A stretch of DNA of 64,000 nucleotides from Paracoccus litorisediminis (GCF_009711205.1 NZ_WMIG01000011.1:1-64000); one strand, 5' to 3'. Positions 19,308 to 29,041 are shown, counted from the stretch's first letter. The notes: a model not told the origin generated them from the sequence alone. Made by a program: numbers and translations.

Positions 19308-20387
19308 ATGACCACTGATATCTGGACCCCCGCGATCCTTGGCGGCATCACCTTGAAGAACCGCTTCGCCATGGCGCCGATGACCCGTAGCCGGGCCCTG
19401 CAGGACGGAACGCCCGGTCCCCTGGCCGCGGAATACTACGGCCAGCGTGCGGATCTGGGTCTGATCATCGCGGAGGGCGCCCAGCCTTCCGAGGATGGCC
19501 AAGGCTACATGGCGACACCAGGCATCTATACCGATGCACATGTGGCTGGCTGGCGTCCGGTGGCAGAAGCGGTCCATGCTAAGGGCGCGCGGCTCTTCAT
19601 CCAGTTGATGCATGTCGGCCGGACTTCGCATCCCGACAACACGCCACACCACCGCCTTGGCTTCGCGCCTTCGGCCATCGCGCCGGAGGACCAGATCTTT
19701 ACCCCAACCGGACCGCAGCCGATCCCGGTGCCGCGGGAAATGACGCAGGGCGACATCTGCGTCGCCGTGGCCGAGTTCCGCCAGGCCGCGCGCCGCGCGA
19801 TTGAGGCCGGGGCGGATGGCGTCGAAATCCACGGTGCCAACGGCTATCTGATCCAGCAATTCTTCGCGCCGAACGCCAACCAGCGCACCGATGCTTACGG
19901 CGGCAGTATCGAAAACCGCGCCCGTTTCGCCATTGCGGTCGCCCGGGCTGTAGCTGACGAGATCGGTGCAGATCGCACCGGCATCCGCCTGTCACCGGGC
20001 GCGACTCTCGGTGGACTGGAAGAGGGCGCCGAAGGTCCGGACCTCTATCGTCATCTGGTCACCGAGTTGAACGGATTCGGGTTGGCCTATTTGCACCTCA
20101 TGCATCTGGGCAACGAAGCCCTGCTCGCCGACATCCGCAGCATCTGGAACCAAGTCCTGATCCTGAACCGTCCCGGCCGCGCTCTGGCGGATGTCGGCAA
20201 GGATGTAGCTTCCGGAATCGCGGATATCGAAGCCTACGGACAGTTCGTCCTGGCCAATCCCGACTTCCTGGACAGGCTGAAATCCGGTGCCAAAATAAAC
20301 CAGAGCGACCGCGCCAGCTTCTTCGGCGGCGGTGCAGAGGGCTATGTCGACTACCCGGTTCTCGCCGAGCAGGGGGCCGCGCAATGA
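19308..20387 (+). CDS. Old yellow enzyme-family ene reductase (NemA-like)
   Basis: This 359-residue FMN-dependent enzyme carries family blocks NRFAMAPMTRSRA, LFIQLMHVGRTSHP, GADGVEIHGANGYLIQQF and NQRTDAYGGSIENRARF. These include the His-x-x-Asn active-site pair (HGAN) and the FMN and C-terminal phosphate regions. It should reduce activated double bonds such as maleimides, enones or nitrate esters using NAD(P)H. ATG 19308 is preferred over TTG 19302. The stop overlaps the pirin start by 4 bp (ATGA). Confidence 0.92.
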   Translation: MTTDIWTPAILGGITLKNRFAMAPMTRSRALQDGTPGPLAAEYYGQRADLGLIIAEGAQPSEDGQGYMATPGIYTDAHVAGWRPVAEAVHAKGARLFIQLMHVGRTSHPDNTPHHRLGFAPSAIAPEDQIFTPTGPQPIPVPREMTQGDICVAVAEFRQAARRAIEAGADGVEIHGANGYLIQQFFAPNANQRTDAYGGSIENRARFAIAVARAVADEIGADRTGIRLSPGATLGGLEEGAEGPDLYRHLVTELNGFGLAYLHLMHLGNEALLADIRSIWNQVLILNRPGRALADVGKDVASGIADIEAYGQFVLANPDFLDRLKSGAKINQSDRASFFGGGAEGYVDYPVLAEQGAAQ

Positions 20388-21127
20388 AACCTGTCAAACT
20401 TGGCCTCGAAGCGAAGCGGAGCCATCGCAATGGCGGCTTCGGGATCGATATCCTCCACCCGGGCCTGAGACTCGACGGAAACGACAGCGGGATTGGCGCA
20501 ATAGGTCGGATCGACCACGCCAACATTGGCGCCGGCACGGTGGTGCGCATGCACCCCCATCGCGACGACGAGATCCTGTCCTACATGCGGTCCGGCACTA
20601 TGATCCACCGTGACACGGTGGGGAACGAAGAGGCCCTCACCAATCGTCGGATGATGATGATGAACGCAGGTCACACCTTCCAGCACGAAGAGCGCATGGC
20701 TTCGGAAGTCGCGATGCTGCAGATCTTCCTGCGCCCGCGCGCCCCCGATCTTGAACCGACGGTGCAGTTCCATGACTTCGAGGAGGTGACCAGCGACAAC
20801 GACTGGCGGATGATCGCCGGGCCGATGGGCACGGCGCCGCTGGAAGTGCGCGCCAATGTCTGGGTTCAAGACACCCATCTGGGTCGAAACGAGCAGCGCG
20901 ACATCCCGCCCGTGCCCGTCAAGGGGGCCACGCGACTGCTTTACGTCTTCAGTGGCATGGTCTCGGTCGCAGGCACCTCCCTGAGGGAGGGGGAGTCAAT
21001 CGTTCTCGACGATGGCGCGTATGGCGTCGCGACGCGGGAGGGCAGTAATCTCGTGCTCCTCAGCACCGACACCAGTGCTCCCGTCTACAAACAGGGCATG
21101 TTCAGCGGCAACATGATCGGCCGTTGA
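20384..21127 (+). CDS. Pirin-family protein
   Basis: This 247-residue bicupin protein of the pirin family shows metal-site blocks GTVVRMHPHRDDEILSYM, and NAGHTFQHEE near residue 95. The His-rich N-terminal cupin is intact. Bacterial pirins act as quercetinases or redox-responsive partners. Four-bp overlap with the ene reductase implies coupled translation, and a terminator follows directly, so this is the last gene of the operon. Confidence 0.88.
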   Translation: MKPVKLGLEAKRSHRNGGFGIDILHPGLRLDGNDSGIGAIGRIDHANIGAGTVVRMHPHRDDEILSYMRSGTMIHRDTVGNEEALTNRRMMMMNAGHTFQHEERMASEVAMLQIFLRPRAPDLEPTVQFHDFEEVTSDNDWRMIAGPMGTAPLEVRANVWVQDTHLGRNEQRDIPPVPVKGATRLLYVFSGMVSVAGTSLREGESIVLDDGAYGVATREGSNLVLLSTDTSAPVYKQGMFSGNMIGR

Positions 21128-21135
21128 CGCATACC

Positions 21136-21166
21136 CCGGAGCGGTTTCGACGCTCCGGCTTTTTCT
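21136..21166 (+). terminator. Rho-independent terminator
   Basis: The stem CCGGAGCG/CGCTCCGG has a 7-nt loop and is followed by CTTTTTCTG, directly after the pirin stop codon. Confidence 0.85.
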
Positions 21167-21187
21167 GTCAGACCAAGGGAGACTTTC

Positions 21188-21350
21188 ATGTCCAAAGGAA
21201 CTGCTGTCATCACCGGGGCCGCGAACGGCCTTGGCCAAGCCTACGCCGTGCGCCTGGCCGCGGATGGTTTCGACATCGCTGTCGCCGATGTCGCTGATGC
21301 CGGAGCGACCCGCGCGCTGGTCGAGGCGGCAGGGCGCAAGTTCCACGCCG
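21188..21350 (+). pseudogene. Short-chain dehydrogenase, N-terminal fragment
   Basis: The frame starts well (good ribosome site, MSKGTAVITGAANGLGQAYA), showing the TGxxxGxG Rossmann motif of SDR enzymes. It loses similarity after about residue 55, where DNA of an opposing SIR2-type gene begins. Catalytic Ser-Tyr-Lys residues are absent. The breakpoint lies at about 21345-21355. Confidence 0.8.
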
Positions 21351-21698
21351 CTGTAGTCTGTCGAGTTGCTCGGCGAGTGCGTAACTGAACGTTGCCGGAT
21401 TGAAGCGGCGCTCGTCGACACCGGAGAAGCCGTTGGCATAAGGCAGGCCTAGCTGATCTATTGCCGTTTCGTTGAACAGGTCATAGTTGGTGGTGAAAAT
21501 CCACGGGCGCGGCAAGGAACGGTCCCGCAGGACCAACTTTCTATAGAATGTTTCGTAGAGCGTTCCGACGGTGTTATCGCCATTGGCGAATGCGCCATTC
21601 GTGCATTTGTCCCACACGAAAGCCTGGACCTTCTGGATGATCGAATTGACCGTCTTAAGAATGTCCTTCGCCTTCGCAAGCGTGCTTCGAGAGTCACT
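21345..21698 (-). pseudogene. SIR2-domain protein fragment (defence-type)
   Basis: The minus-strand frame runs about 117 codons: TLAKAKDILKTVNSIIQ, then LPRPWIFTTNYDLFNETAI and ERRFNPATFSYALAEQLD. FTTNYD is the signature strand of SIR2-like NAD-processing domains in prokaryotic defence proteins. Both ends are cut, one by the IS256 piece at about 21698 and one by the SDR fragment at about 21345. The fragment is part of a gene that was probably much longer. Confidence 0.7.
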
Positions 21699-22098
21699 TG
21701 TAAACGGTGCTCGTCGAGATACCGCTCAGCCCCATGGCCTGAACCTGGTCGTCGACGCGGCGGGTCGAGACGCCGCTGATCCAGGCTTCCTGAATGAAGG
21801 CCACCAGCGCCTGCTCCGAGGTCTTGCAGGCTTCGAGGAAGCCGGGGAAGTAGCTGCCCTGCCGCAGCTTCGGCACCTGCAGGTTCAATGTGCCCAGACG
21901 GGTATCAAGGGTGCGCTCTCGATACCCGTTGCGCCAGGTCGTGCGTTCACCGCTGCGCTCGTGTCGTTTGGCGCCGATCAGTCCGTCGACATCGGCCTCC
22001 ATGAGCAGCTGCAGAACAGCCTCGGCGATGCTGCGCAGAAAATCTCCCTGATCATGCTTTGCCAGAAGCTCGGACAGGTCCATAGTGGGTCTGGTCAT
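21698..22098 (-). pseudogene. IS256-family transposase, N-terminal third
   Basis: The 134-codon frame begins MTRPTMDLSELLAKHDQGDF and reads VLQLLMEADVDGLIGAKRHE, TWRNGYRER and the LNLQVPKLRQG block, all typical of the IS256/MULE N-terminus. It stops at the junction with the SIR2 fragment; the DDE catalytic domain is missing. Confidence 0.9.
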
Positions 22099-22220
22099 CG
22101 GGGTCTCCGTATGGGCGGTGGTTGAAGCGTCGAAACTCCACCTCGATCATACACCTCGATGGCCACCCCGGATAACACCGGCAGCGCCGATGAAATTACA
22201 CCTCGTCCGAGGACGCTACC
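22099..22220 (-). mobile_element. Outer end of the truncated IS256 element
   Basis: The sequence upstream of the transposase start ends at 22204-22220 with cgtccgaggacgctacc. The same 17 bp recurs in a scar inside a regulator gene at 32079-32095, which suggests it is the terminal inverted repeat of this IS type. Confidence 0.6.
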
Positions 22221-22362
22221 GTGATCTTCCAGCCGTTCGCTGCGCCACAGCATAATTATTGATTTGGCAACAACGCCCGGGCAAAGAAAATTGCATTGGA
22301 ACCGTCTTTTTTCAGTAGGTCGCACCGAATTGCGGCAAATAAGACGGGCTATGTGACGCGTG

Positions 22363-23271
22363 TCAGGCCCCCGCACGTCCCGCATGCTCGCTGAATCCAC
22401 GGATGTCCCTGCAGATCTGGGCCACGCCAGCGAAGAACTCCCGGTAGTAGTCGTTGCGGAATGTCACATAGTAGTTCAGTTCCGGCAGGTAGATGGGGGT
22501 GTCCACGACACGCAGGCGATCATCCTGCAAATATCGAACGAAAAACGATTTGGGCAGAATCGTGATACCCATCCCGCTTGCGGCCAGCTCGGCCAGCGCG
22601 CCCATGTTGTTGCAATTGATCTTTTTTTTGAAGGTCAGGCTTTCGTTGTCGATGATCGGGTAGAGTATCGGGCGCAGCACAGATCCTGACGATTGGGCAA
22701 GCAGCGTCATCGACAATAATTCGTCACGGGTGAGCGAGCTGCGGTCCCCCACCAGCTGTGGGCTACACATCCATACCAGTTCGATCGCGTCCAGCGGCGC
22801 GTTGATGAATTGCGGCTGCAACGTGCCCCGCGGACAGATCACGAAGTCGATCTTGCGGTCCAGAAGCCGGTCGATCAGCACATTTGACAGGTCGATCTCG
22901 GGTTCGATCTCGACGCCCGGATAGGCGGATTCGATGCGCTTTACCAGTTCTGGCAGCCAGGACATCGCGACAAGATCGGTCACCCCAAGCCTGATCTTCA
23001 GCGGCACGGCATCGGTGCCGCGCGCCGCTGATACGAGGCGGTCGTTCAGGCGCAGCATTTGTTCGGCAATTTGAAGGATAGCCTCGCCGCGCACTGTCAG
23101 GACAGAGTGCCGCCCGGAGCGGTCAAAGATCGGCTCGGGGAACTGCCGCTCCAGTTCCGCCAGTCGCTTTGAGATCGTCGATTGCGCGACGTGCAAGTAG
23201 CTGGCCGCAGCGTCAAAACTGCCCAACGCGGATGACCAGTAGAGAGCCTCCAACTGGCGGATCGTGAACAT
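22363..23271 (-). CDS. LysR-family transcriptional regulator of the peptide-transport operon
   Basis: This 302-residue regulator has the usual N-terminal helix-turn-helix (MFTIRQLEALYW, then SYLHVAQSTISKRLAELE) and effector domain (LRLVVDTPIY-like region; AASGMGITILPKSF). ATG 23271 fits the family start better than 23298. It is divergent from the RraA-like/ABC transporter operon, with a shared intergenic region containing an inverted repeat, and probably controls that operon in response to its substrate. Confidence 0.88.
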   Translation of the reverse strand: MFTIRQLEALYWSSALGSFDAAASYLHVAQSTISKRLAELERQFPEPIFDRSGRHSVLTVRGEAILQIAEQMLRLNDRLVSAARGTDAVPLKIRLGVTDLVAMSWLPELVKRIESAYPGVEIEPEIDLSNVLIDRLLDRKIDFVICPRGTLQPQFINAPLDAIELVWMCSPQLVGDRSSLTRDELLSMTLLAQSSGSVLRPILYPIIDNESLTFKKKINCNNMGALAELAASGMGITILPKSFFVRYLQDDRLRVVDTPIYLPELNYYVTFRNDYYREFFAGVAQICRDIRGFSEHAGRAGA

Positions 23272-23307
23272 CTCTCGTCTCTCGTGAATAAAATGCACCT
23301 GTTAACG

Positions 23308-23336
23308 TCACTTAATATCGCTTTTTTAAAAAGTGA
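23308..23336. promoter_or_regulatory. Inverted repeat in divergent promoter region
   Basis: TCACTT and AAGTGA lie 17 nt apart in an AT-rich intergenic region between the LysR gene and the RraA-like operon. Position and symmetry fit a LysR recognition site. Confidence 0.4.
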
Positions 23337-23386
23337 AAGCTGAATAGTGAAAGGAAGGGAAACGCACAGGCGATGAGGTAGGACAC

Positions 23387-24022
23387 ATGACAATCAGAGA
23401 ATATCCGGCACTGCCACAGGTCGCCGCCGATTTGCTGCGTGACTATGAAGGCACGGCCAGTTCCATCATTAGTGACTGCATGGATCGTTTGCCGGGGGCG
23501 GTAGGGCTACTACCCTACCATATGTCGCAAACGATCATCGGAACCGCGTTTACGGTCCGCACACGTGCGGGCGACAACCACGCAATCCACGCCGCGCTGA
23601 AGTTGGTGCGCCCCGGGGACGTGATGGTGGTCGATGGCGGGGGCGACATCTCGCAAGCGCTGATTGGAGAGATCATCGTTCAGAAGGCGATGTTGGCTGG
23701 CCTTGCGGGATTTGTCATTGACGGCGCGATTCGCGACGTCGATGCAATCCGCGAACTTGGCTTTCCGGTCTATGCCCGCGCAGTCACCCATCGTGGTCCC
23801 TATAAGAACGGCCCCGGCGTGCTGAACCAGCCGGTTGCGGTCGGTGGCACAGTCGTTATGCCGGGCGATCTGGTCGTGGGAGATGCCGATGGTATCGTCA
23901 CCCTATCACCCGCAACGGCAGCCGAGATCCTGCCAGCCGTCCGTGCGAAAGAGGAGCACGAGCGTCTGAAGATCGCCGAAATCCGCAACTCGATCAATGC
24001 GATGACCCGCCGCGCGGGATAA
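23387..24022 (+). CDS. RraA-like / HMG-CHA aldolase family protein
   Basis: This 211-residue protein has the RraA fold: SSIISDCMDRLP at the N-terminus, VRPGDVMVVDGGGD, the conserved GFVIDGAIRDVDAI motif with the Arg-Asp pair that binds metal and substrate, and VVGDADGIVTLS. Family members are either divalent-metal aldolases/decarboxylases acting on oxo-acids such as 4-carboxy-4-hydroxy-2-oxoadipate, or regulators of RNase E. Being first in a transporter operon, it more probably processes an imported oxo-acid. Confidence 0.85.
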   Translation: MTIREYPALPQVAADLLRDYEGTASSIISDCMDRLPGAVGLLPYHMSQTIIGTAFTVRTRAGDNHAIHAALKLVRPGDVMVVDGGGDISQALIGEIIVQKAMLAGLAGFVIDGAIRDVDAIRELGFPVYARAVTHRGPYKNGPGVLNQPVAVGGTVVMPGDLVVGDADGIVTLSPATAAEILPAVRAKEEHERLKIAEIRNSINAMTRRAG

Positions 24023-24052
24023 GACAATCACTTCGCTAAAGGGAGGAGCCTT

Positions 24053-25555
24053 ATGCGACATTTTGGATTTCTGGCCATGCTGGCCTTTGCATCGCCTGCT
24101 CTTGCAGGAGCCGAAACTGAAGTGAAGATCGTCCTGCCCGCAGGGCCGGACCGTCTTGACCCCTGCGAGACGCCGCGTTCCGTGATCGGACGGATCATCA
24201 AGCAGAACGTCGTCGAAACGCTTGTGGAACTAAACTATTCCGACGCCACGCTGATGCCGCGTCTAGCGGAAAGCTGGAAGCAGGATAGCCCGACTGAGTG
24301 GACGTTCAAGCTGCGCCCTGGCGTCAAGTTCCACGATGGGGCGCCCTTCGATGCGGCGGCGGTGATCTACTCCATGGAACGCACCATCGATCCTGCGCTG
24401 ACCTGCATCACGCGCACCAAGTTCTTTGACGGCGTGGATATCAAAGCGACGGCGGTCGATCCGCTGACGGTAACATTCACGACTGCCGAGCCCAGCCCCA
24501 TCCTGCCCACCTTATTGGCGCAAATGGCCATCTCGTCCCCGAACACCCCTAAGGGCGTCTATACCAACGAACCCATCGGCACAGGCCCCTACCATTTCGT
24601 CCAATGGGTGCAGGGGCAGGATGTGGTGATCGAACGCAACGATGATTATTGGGGTGAGCAACCGGCTATCACCAAGGCCACCTATGTCTGGCGCTCTGAA
24701 TCGTCGGTGGTTGCGGCGATGGTCGCCACGAACGAAGCCGACCTGGCATTCTCGATCGCTCCTCAGGATGCGACCGACCCGGCAATGGACAAAGTCTATC
24801 CGAACTCCGACAGCGCAATGTTCCGTCTAAGTGTCGACGTTCCGCCGCTGAACGATATTCGAGTGCGAAAGGCGATCAACCTAGCGATCGACCGTCGCGC
24901 GTTCCTTGGCTCGATCCTGTCTGATCAGGCGACCGAGGCGACACAGCAGGTCGGTCCCAATGTCTTCGGCTGGAACGACAGCCTGACGCCGTGGAAATAT
25001 GACCCCGACGAGGCGATGCGCCTGCTGGCAGAAGCCAAAGCAGACGGTGTTCCGGTAGACACAGAAATGCGCCTGATCGGCCGCCCTGCGATGTTCGCCA
25101 ACAGCAACGAGTTCGTGCAGGCCGTGGGCGAGATGCTGCGCGCCGTTGGCCTGAACGTGAACATGGAAACTCTGGAGATGTCGCAATGGCTGGAGGTGGC
25201 GAACAAGCCATTTGATCCGGCGCGCAAGCCCAACATCTTCCTGACCATGCACGACAACAACGGCGGCGATGCGGCCTTCACGGTCTATTTCAAGTATCAT
25301 TCAAATGGACGTCAAAGTGAGCTCCACAATCCCGAACTGGACGCGCTGATCGAGAACGCGGCCACCCTGTCGGGCGACGAGCGTAAGAAGGCATATAATG
25401 AGGTCTTCCGAATGATCTACGAGGATACCGTGTCGGACGTGCCGCTGTTCCACATGGTCAACTACATGCGGATCGGCCCGAGGATCGACTTCACCCCGAC
25501 GATCGCCAATGCGGTCGAGCTTCAACTCGCCAAGCTTCAGCTGAAATCGAGCTGA
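24053..25555 (+). CDS. ABC transporter substrate-binding protein (peptide/nickel family, SBP_bac_5)
   Basis: This 500-residue periplasmic protein has a signal peptide (MRHFGFLAMLAFASPALAGA) and family 5 binding-protein blocks: ESWKQDSPTEWTFKLRPGVKF, GTGPYHFVQW and RVRKAINLAIDRRAF. Relatives bind oligopeptides, nickel, opines or glycosides, so substrate is not settled. It is followed by a hairpin and then two permeases, a fused ATPase and an MFS carrier in one direction. Confidence 0.92.
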   Translation: MRHFGFLAMLAFASPALAGAETEVKIVLPAGPDRLDPCETPRSVIGRIIKQNVVETLVELNYSDATLMPRLAESWKQDSPTEWTFKLRPGVKFHDGAPFDAAAVIYSMERTIDPALTCITRTKFFDGVDIKATAVDPLTVTFTTAEPSPILPTLLAQMAISSPNTPKGVYTNEPIGTGPYHFVQWVQGQDVVIERNDDYWGEQPAITKATYVWRSESSVVAAMVATNEADLAFSIAPQDATDPAMDKVYPNSDSAMFRLSVDVPPLNDIRVRKAINLAIDRRAFLGSILSDQATEATQQVGPNVFGWNDSLTPWKYDPDEAMRLLAEAKADGVPVDTEMRLIGRPAMFANSNEFVQAVGEMLRAVGLNVNMETLEMSQWLEVANKPFDPARKPNIFLTMHDNNGGDAAFTVYFKYHSNGRQSELHNPELDALIENAATLSGDERKKAYNEVFRMIYEDTVSDVPLFHMVNYMRIGPRIDFTPTIANAVELQLAKLQLKSS

Positions 25556-25561
25556 TGGCCC

Positions 25562-25584
25562 GTCGGGGCGCATGTCGCCCCGAC
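25562..25584 (+). promoter_or_regulatory. Intercistronic hairpin after binding-protein gene
   Basis: GTCGGGGCG-catgt-CGCCCCGAC is a perfect 9-bp stem with no U-run, located between the binding-protein stop and the first permease. Such hairpins commonly stabilise the 5' mRNA so the binding protein is made in excess. Confidence 0.6.
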
Positions 25585-25607
25585 CGCTCCCACATCCGGA
25601 GGGCCCA

Positions 25608-26525
25608 ATGGGCAGTTTCATCTTCAAACGCTCGTTCCAGAGCATTCTTTCGCTGATCTTCCTGGTCATCGTCGTCTTCTTTCTGGCGCGCATGACCGGA
25701 TCGCCCGCTATGCTGTATCTGCCGCCCGAGGCGACGCAGGAGCAGCTGGACGCCTATAATGCGCTGCATGGGTTTGACGATCCGTTGATGGTGCAATTCG
25801 GCAGCTTCATCGCCGGGGTGTTCCAGGGGAATTTCGGCCAGTCGCTCCAATACTCTCGCCCCGCGCTCGACATGGTGCTGGAGGCATTCCCTACCACTCT
25901 CGCCCTTGCCGCCGTGACGATGCCGCTGGTGTTGCTGATCTCCATTGTGACGGGAGCGCTGGCCGCCTACCGCCCCGGCGGGGCGTTTGACCGGCTGGCG
26001 AGCCTGATTTCCCTGATTGGGGCAAGCATGCCGAATTTCTGGGTGGCGATCGTGGGGGTGCTGGTGTTTGCGGTGACGCTGAACATGCTGCCAACATCGG
26101 GCACGGGGACATGGCAGCACTGGGTGTTGCCGGTTGCAGTTCTGGTGCTTCGGCCTGCGGGCGTGCTGGTCCAGGTGATGCGCACGTCGATGATGACGGC
26201 GCTGTCCTCAGTCTATGTCAAGGCCGCGAAGGCCAAGGGCGTAAAAGCCCGCACGATTATCTTTGTCCATGCGCTCCGCAACTCGCTGCTGCCGGTCATC
26301 ACGGTGGCGAGCGACCAAGCGGCGGGCATCGTCAACGGCGCCGTGATCGTCGAGAGCGTCTTCGGCTTTCCCGGTATCGGCAAGCTGATGATCGATTCCG
26401 TTCTGATGCGCGATTTCGCAGTCATCCAAGCTGCCATCCTAGTGACCGCGCTTGCCGTCTTCCTCATCAACATCATCGTGGATATTTCATATGCCTTCGT
26501 CGATCCCCGCATCCGTCACAGCTGA
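25608..26525 (+). CDS. ABC transporter permease (DppB type)
   Basis: This 305-residue inner-membrane protein with about six TM segments begins MGSFIFKRSFQSILSLIFLV, typical of DppB. It carries a cytoplasmic coupling loop (VYVKAAKAKGVKARTIIFVHALRNSLLP, the EAA motif) and ends with VDISYAFVDPRIR, the standard family C-terminus. ATG 25608 has the ribosome site cggagg. It overlaps the next permease by 35 bp. Confidence 0.92.
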   Translation: MGSFIFKRSFQSILSLIFLVIVVFFLARMTGSPAMLYLPPEATQEQLDAYNALHGFDDPLMVQFGSFIAGVFQGNFGQSLQYSRPALDMVLEAFPTTLALAAVTMPLVLLISIVTGALAAYRPGGAFDRLASLISLIGASMPNFWVAIVGVLVFAVTLNMLPTSGTGTWQHWVLPVAVLVLRPAGVLVQVMRTSMMTALSSVYVKAAKAKGVKARTIIFVHALRNSLLPVITVASDQAAGIVNGAVIVESVFGFPGIGKLMIDSVLMRDFAVIQAAILVTALAVFLINIIVDISYAFVDPRIRHS

Positions 26526-27420
26526 GCTGCAAGACGCACACGGGCGTCGTAAGGGCCCGGTCATCTTGCGATCGCTTTTGCGCGACCGCTATGCCACCGC
26601 CTCGATCATCTTCCTGCTGATCGTGCTGGCTTTTGCCATCCTGGGACCGTCGCTTCTGGCGGAGCAGGCAAGGGCACTGAACCTCAAGGGGCGGAATGCC
26701 CCGCCTTTCTCCCTGGACGCGGGGTGGATGTTCATCCTGGGTGGCGATGCGCTTGGCCGCAGCCTGTTGGCGCGGATCATCGTGGCCAGCCAGAACACCA
26801 TCTTGATCTCGGCCACAGCAGTGCTGCTTTCGGTTCTAGTGGGCGGATTACTTGGCTTGGTCGCTGGGTATCGCGGCGGTTGGCTGGGCGACGTGCTTTT
26901 GCGGCTGGCAGACGCCATCATGACGTTCCCATCGATGCTGCTCGCAATGATCGTGCTGTTCGTGTTCGAGCCCGGCGTGTCCAACGTGATCTTTGTGCTC
27001 GCCGTCTCTCGCATCCCGATCTTCATGCGCACCGTCCGGGCCGAGGTGTTGGAGCTAAAACAGCGTATGTTCGTTGTCGCCGCCCGTGCGACGGGGGCAA
27101 GCACCAGCCGTGTTCTTTTCTTCCACATCGCACCGATGGTGCTGCCAACGATCATCAACCTCGCAGCGCTGGAGATGGCCTTCGTCATGCTCGTGGAATC
27201 CGGACTGAGCTTCCTTGGCATCGGCATTCAACCACCTGAGGTGACATGGGGCCTGATGGTGGCCGACGGCCGCAACTATCTGGGGTCCGCCTGGTGGCTA
27301 GCGTTCTGGCCGGGCCTGGCGATCATGTTGACCGCGATGTCCCTGAATCTTCTGACCAACTGGCTGCGCGTAGTTACGGATCCCGTCGAACGCTGGCGCC
27401 TTGAAACCGAAGCGAGGTAA
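26491..27420 (+). CDS. ABC transporter permease (DppC type)
   Basis: This 309-residue DppC-type permease has a cytoplasmic N-terminus, a TM at ASIIFLLIVLAFAILG, the MFILGGDALGRSLLARII motif and the EAA loop (MFVVAARATGASTSRVLFFH). The C-terminus is LNLLTNWLRVVTDP. ATG 26491 lies inside the end of the upstream permease gene, so the two are translationally coupled; an earlier ATG at 26452 seems too far upstream. It pairs with the DppB-type subunit. Confidence 0.9.
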   Translation: MPSSIPASVTAELQDAHGRRKGPVILRSLLRDRYATASIIFLLIVLAFAILGPSLLAEQARALNLKGRNAPPFSLDAGWMFILGGDALGRSLLARIIVASQNTILISATAVLLSVLVGGLLGLVAGYRGGWLGDVLLRLADAIMTFPSMLLAMIVLFVFEPGVSNVIFVLAVSRIPIFMRTVRAEVLELKQRMFVVAARATGASTSRVLFFHIAPMVLPTIINLAALEMAFVMLVESGLSFLGIGIQPPEVTWGLMVADGRNYLGSAWWLAFWPGLAIMLTAMSLNLLTNWLRVVTDPVERWRLETEAR

Positions 27421-27423
27421 CCG

Positions 27424-29040
27424 ATGCAACCTCTACTTTCCGTCCGCAACCTATCGATCCAGTTCCCGTCCCGCGCGGGTCTCGTCCGCGCGGTCGAGGA
27501 TGTCAGCTGGGACGTAAACGCCGGCGAAACGCTTGCCATTCTTGGCGAAAGCGGTTCTGGCAAATCGGTCAGTGCATCGGCAGTGATGAACTTGATCGAA
27601 ACGCCACCCGCCGTGATCCCCCAAGGCCAGATCCTGTTCGAGGGGCAGGATCTATTGCAAGCCGACGCCGAGATGCGCCGCCGCATCAACGGCAAGAGCA
27701 TCTCGATGATCTTCCAGGATCCGTTGGCCGCGTTGAACCCCGTTTATCCCATCGGCTGGCAGATTGCCGAGACGATGCGCGTGCATGGCGTGGCGCACGA
27801 TGTGGCGCAGGCCCGGGTGATCGAACTGCTGGCCCGGGTAGGCATCGCCGAGCCAGAACGCCGCATGAAGGACTATCCGCACCAGTTCAGTGGAGGACAG
27901 AGGCAGCGGATCATGATCGCCTCGGCGATCGCTCTGAAACCCAAGCTGCTGATCGCGGATGAGCCTACCTCGGCGCTGGATGTGACGGTGCAAGCGCGCG
28001 TGCTGGATTTGCTCAAGGAGATACAAGTCGAGAATGGCATGGGCATGGTTCTGATCACGCACGACCTGAGCGTGGTGGAGCGCGTTGCCGACCGGGTGGT
28101 GGTGATGCAGGCGGGCCGGGTCGTGGAAAGCGGAACCTCGGCGCAGGTGATGCAGCATCCGCAGCACGATTACTCGCGCCGTCTGCTCGCCGCGATTCCC
28201 GGCCGCGCGGGGTTTTCCGACATGGGCGCGGCAAAGGGCGATATCCTTGCCGTGCGCGGGGTCAGCAAAATCTATGCTGGCTTAGCGCGCCAGTTCGCAC
28301 GGTCGAAGACCAAGCCGGTGCGGGCGGTCGACGATGTCAGCTTCACCATGGCCAAGGGCGAGACGCTTGCCGTTGTAGGTGAATCCGGTTCGGGCAAGTC
28401 CACGCTGGCGCGGATGATCCTTGGGCTGGACGATCCAACCTTGGGGACGATCCATTTCGAAGGCAAACCGATGCAGGGCCAATCCGCGGCCGACGCCTAC
28501 AAAATGCGCCGCCGCGTGCAGTTTGTGTTCCAGGACCCGACCGCTTCGCTGAACCCCCGCATGACCGTGCAGCAGATCATTGCCGAACCTTGGGCAATCC
28601 ATCCCGACGTGCTTCCGCGCAACCAGTGGCGAAGTCGCGTTGCCGAACTGCTGGAGCAGGTAGGGCTGAAGCCCGACCATGCCAACCGCCATCCACATCA
28701 GTTTTCCGGCGGGCAACGCCAACGTATCGCCATCGCGCGGGCCCTGGCGCTGAAGCCGGAACTGATTGTTTGTGACGAGGCGGTGTCGGCACTGGACGTA
28801 TCCGTGCAGGCGCAGGTGATCGATTTGCTCAAGGATCTGCGTCGCGACTACGGGCTGTCCTATGTCTTTGTCGCGCATGATCTAGCGCTGGTTCGCGATT
28901 TTGCCACGTCGGTTCTGGTCATGTATGGCGGCAAGATCGTCGAAAAGGGGCCGGTGCGGCAAATCTATGGTAATCCGCAGCACGACTATACCAAGGCCCT
29001 CCTAAGGGCGAGCGGCGTGATCCCGCAGCAGGCGGCATGA
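27424..29040 (+). CDS. Peptide-type ABC transporter ATPase, DppD and DppF fused
   Basis: This 538-residue protein has two complete nucleotide-binding domains. The first has GESGSGKS near residue 41, FSGGQRQRI and [13 protein letters not shown]; the second has GESGSGKST near residue 320, FSGGQRQRI and [13 protein letters not shown]. Each half ends with the oligopeptide-type extension ([13 protein letters not shown] and [10 protein letters not shown]). It energises the two upstream permeases. It starts 3 bp after the permease stop. Confidence 0.95.
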   Translation: MQPLLSVRNLSIQFPSRAGLVRAVEDVSWDVNAGETLAILGESGSGKSVSASAVMNLIETPPAVIPQGQILFEGQDLLQADAEMRRRINGKSISMIFQDPLAALNPVYPIGWQIAETMRVHGVAHDVAQARVIELLARVGIAEPERRMKDYPHQFSGGQRQRIMIASAIALKPKLLIADEPTSALDVTVQARVLDLLKEIQVENGMGMVLITHDLSVVERVADRVVVMQAGRVVESGTSAQVMQHPQHDYSRRLLAAIPGRAGFSDMGAAKGDILAVRGVSKIYAGLARQFARSKTKPVRAVDDVSFTMAKGETLAVVGESGSGKSTLARMILGLDDPTLGTIHFEGKPMQGQSAADAYKMRRRVQFVFQDPTASLNPRMTVQQIIAEPWAIHPDVLPRNQWRSRVAELLEQVGLKPDHANRHPHQFSGGQRQRIAIARALALKPELIVCDEAVSALDVSVQAQVIDLLKDLRRDYGLSYVFVAHDLALVRDFATSVLVMYGGKIVEKGPVRQIYGNPQHDYTKALLRASGVIPQQAA

Positions 29041-29041
29041 T

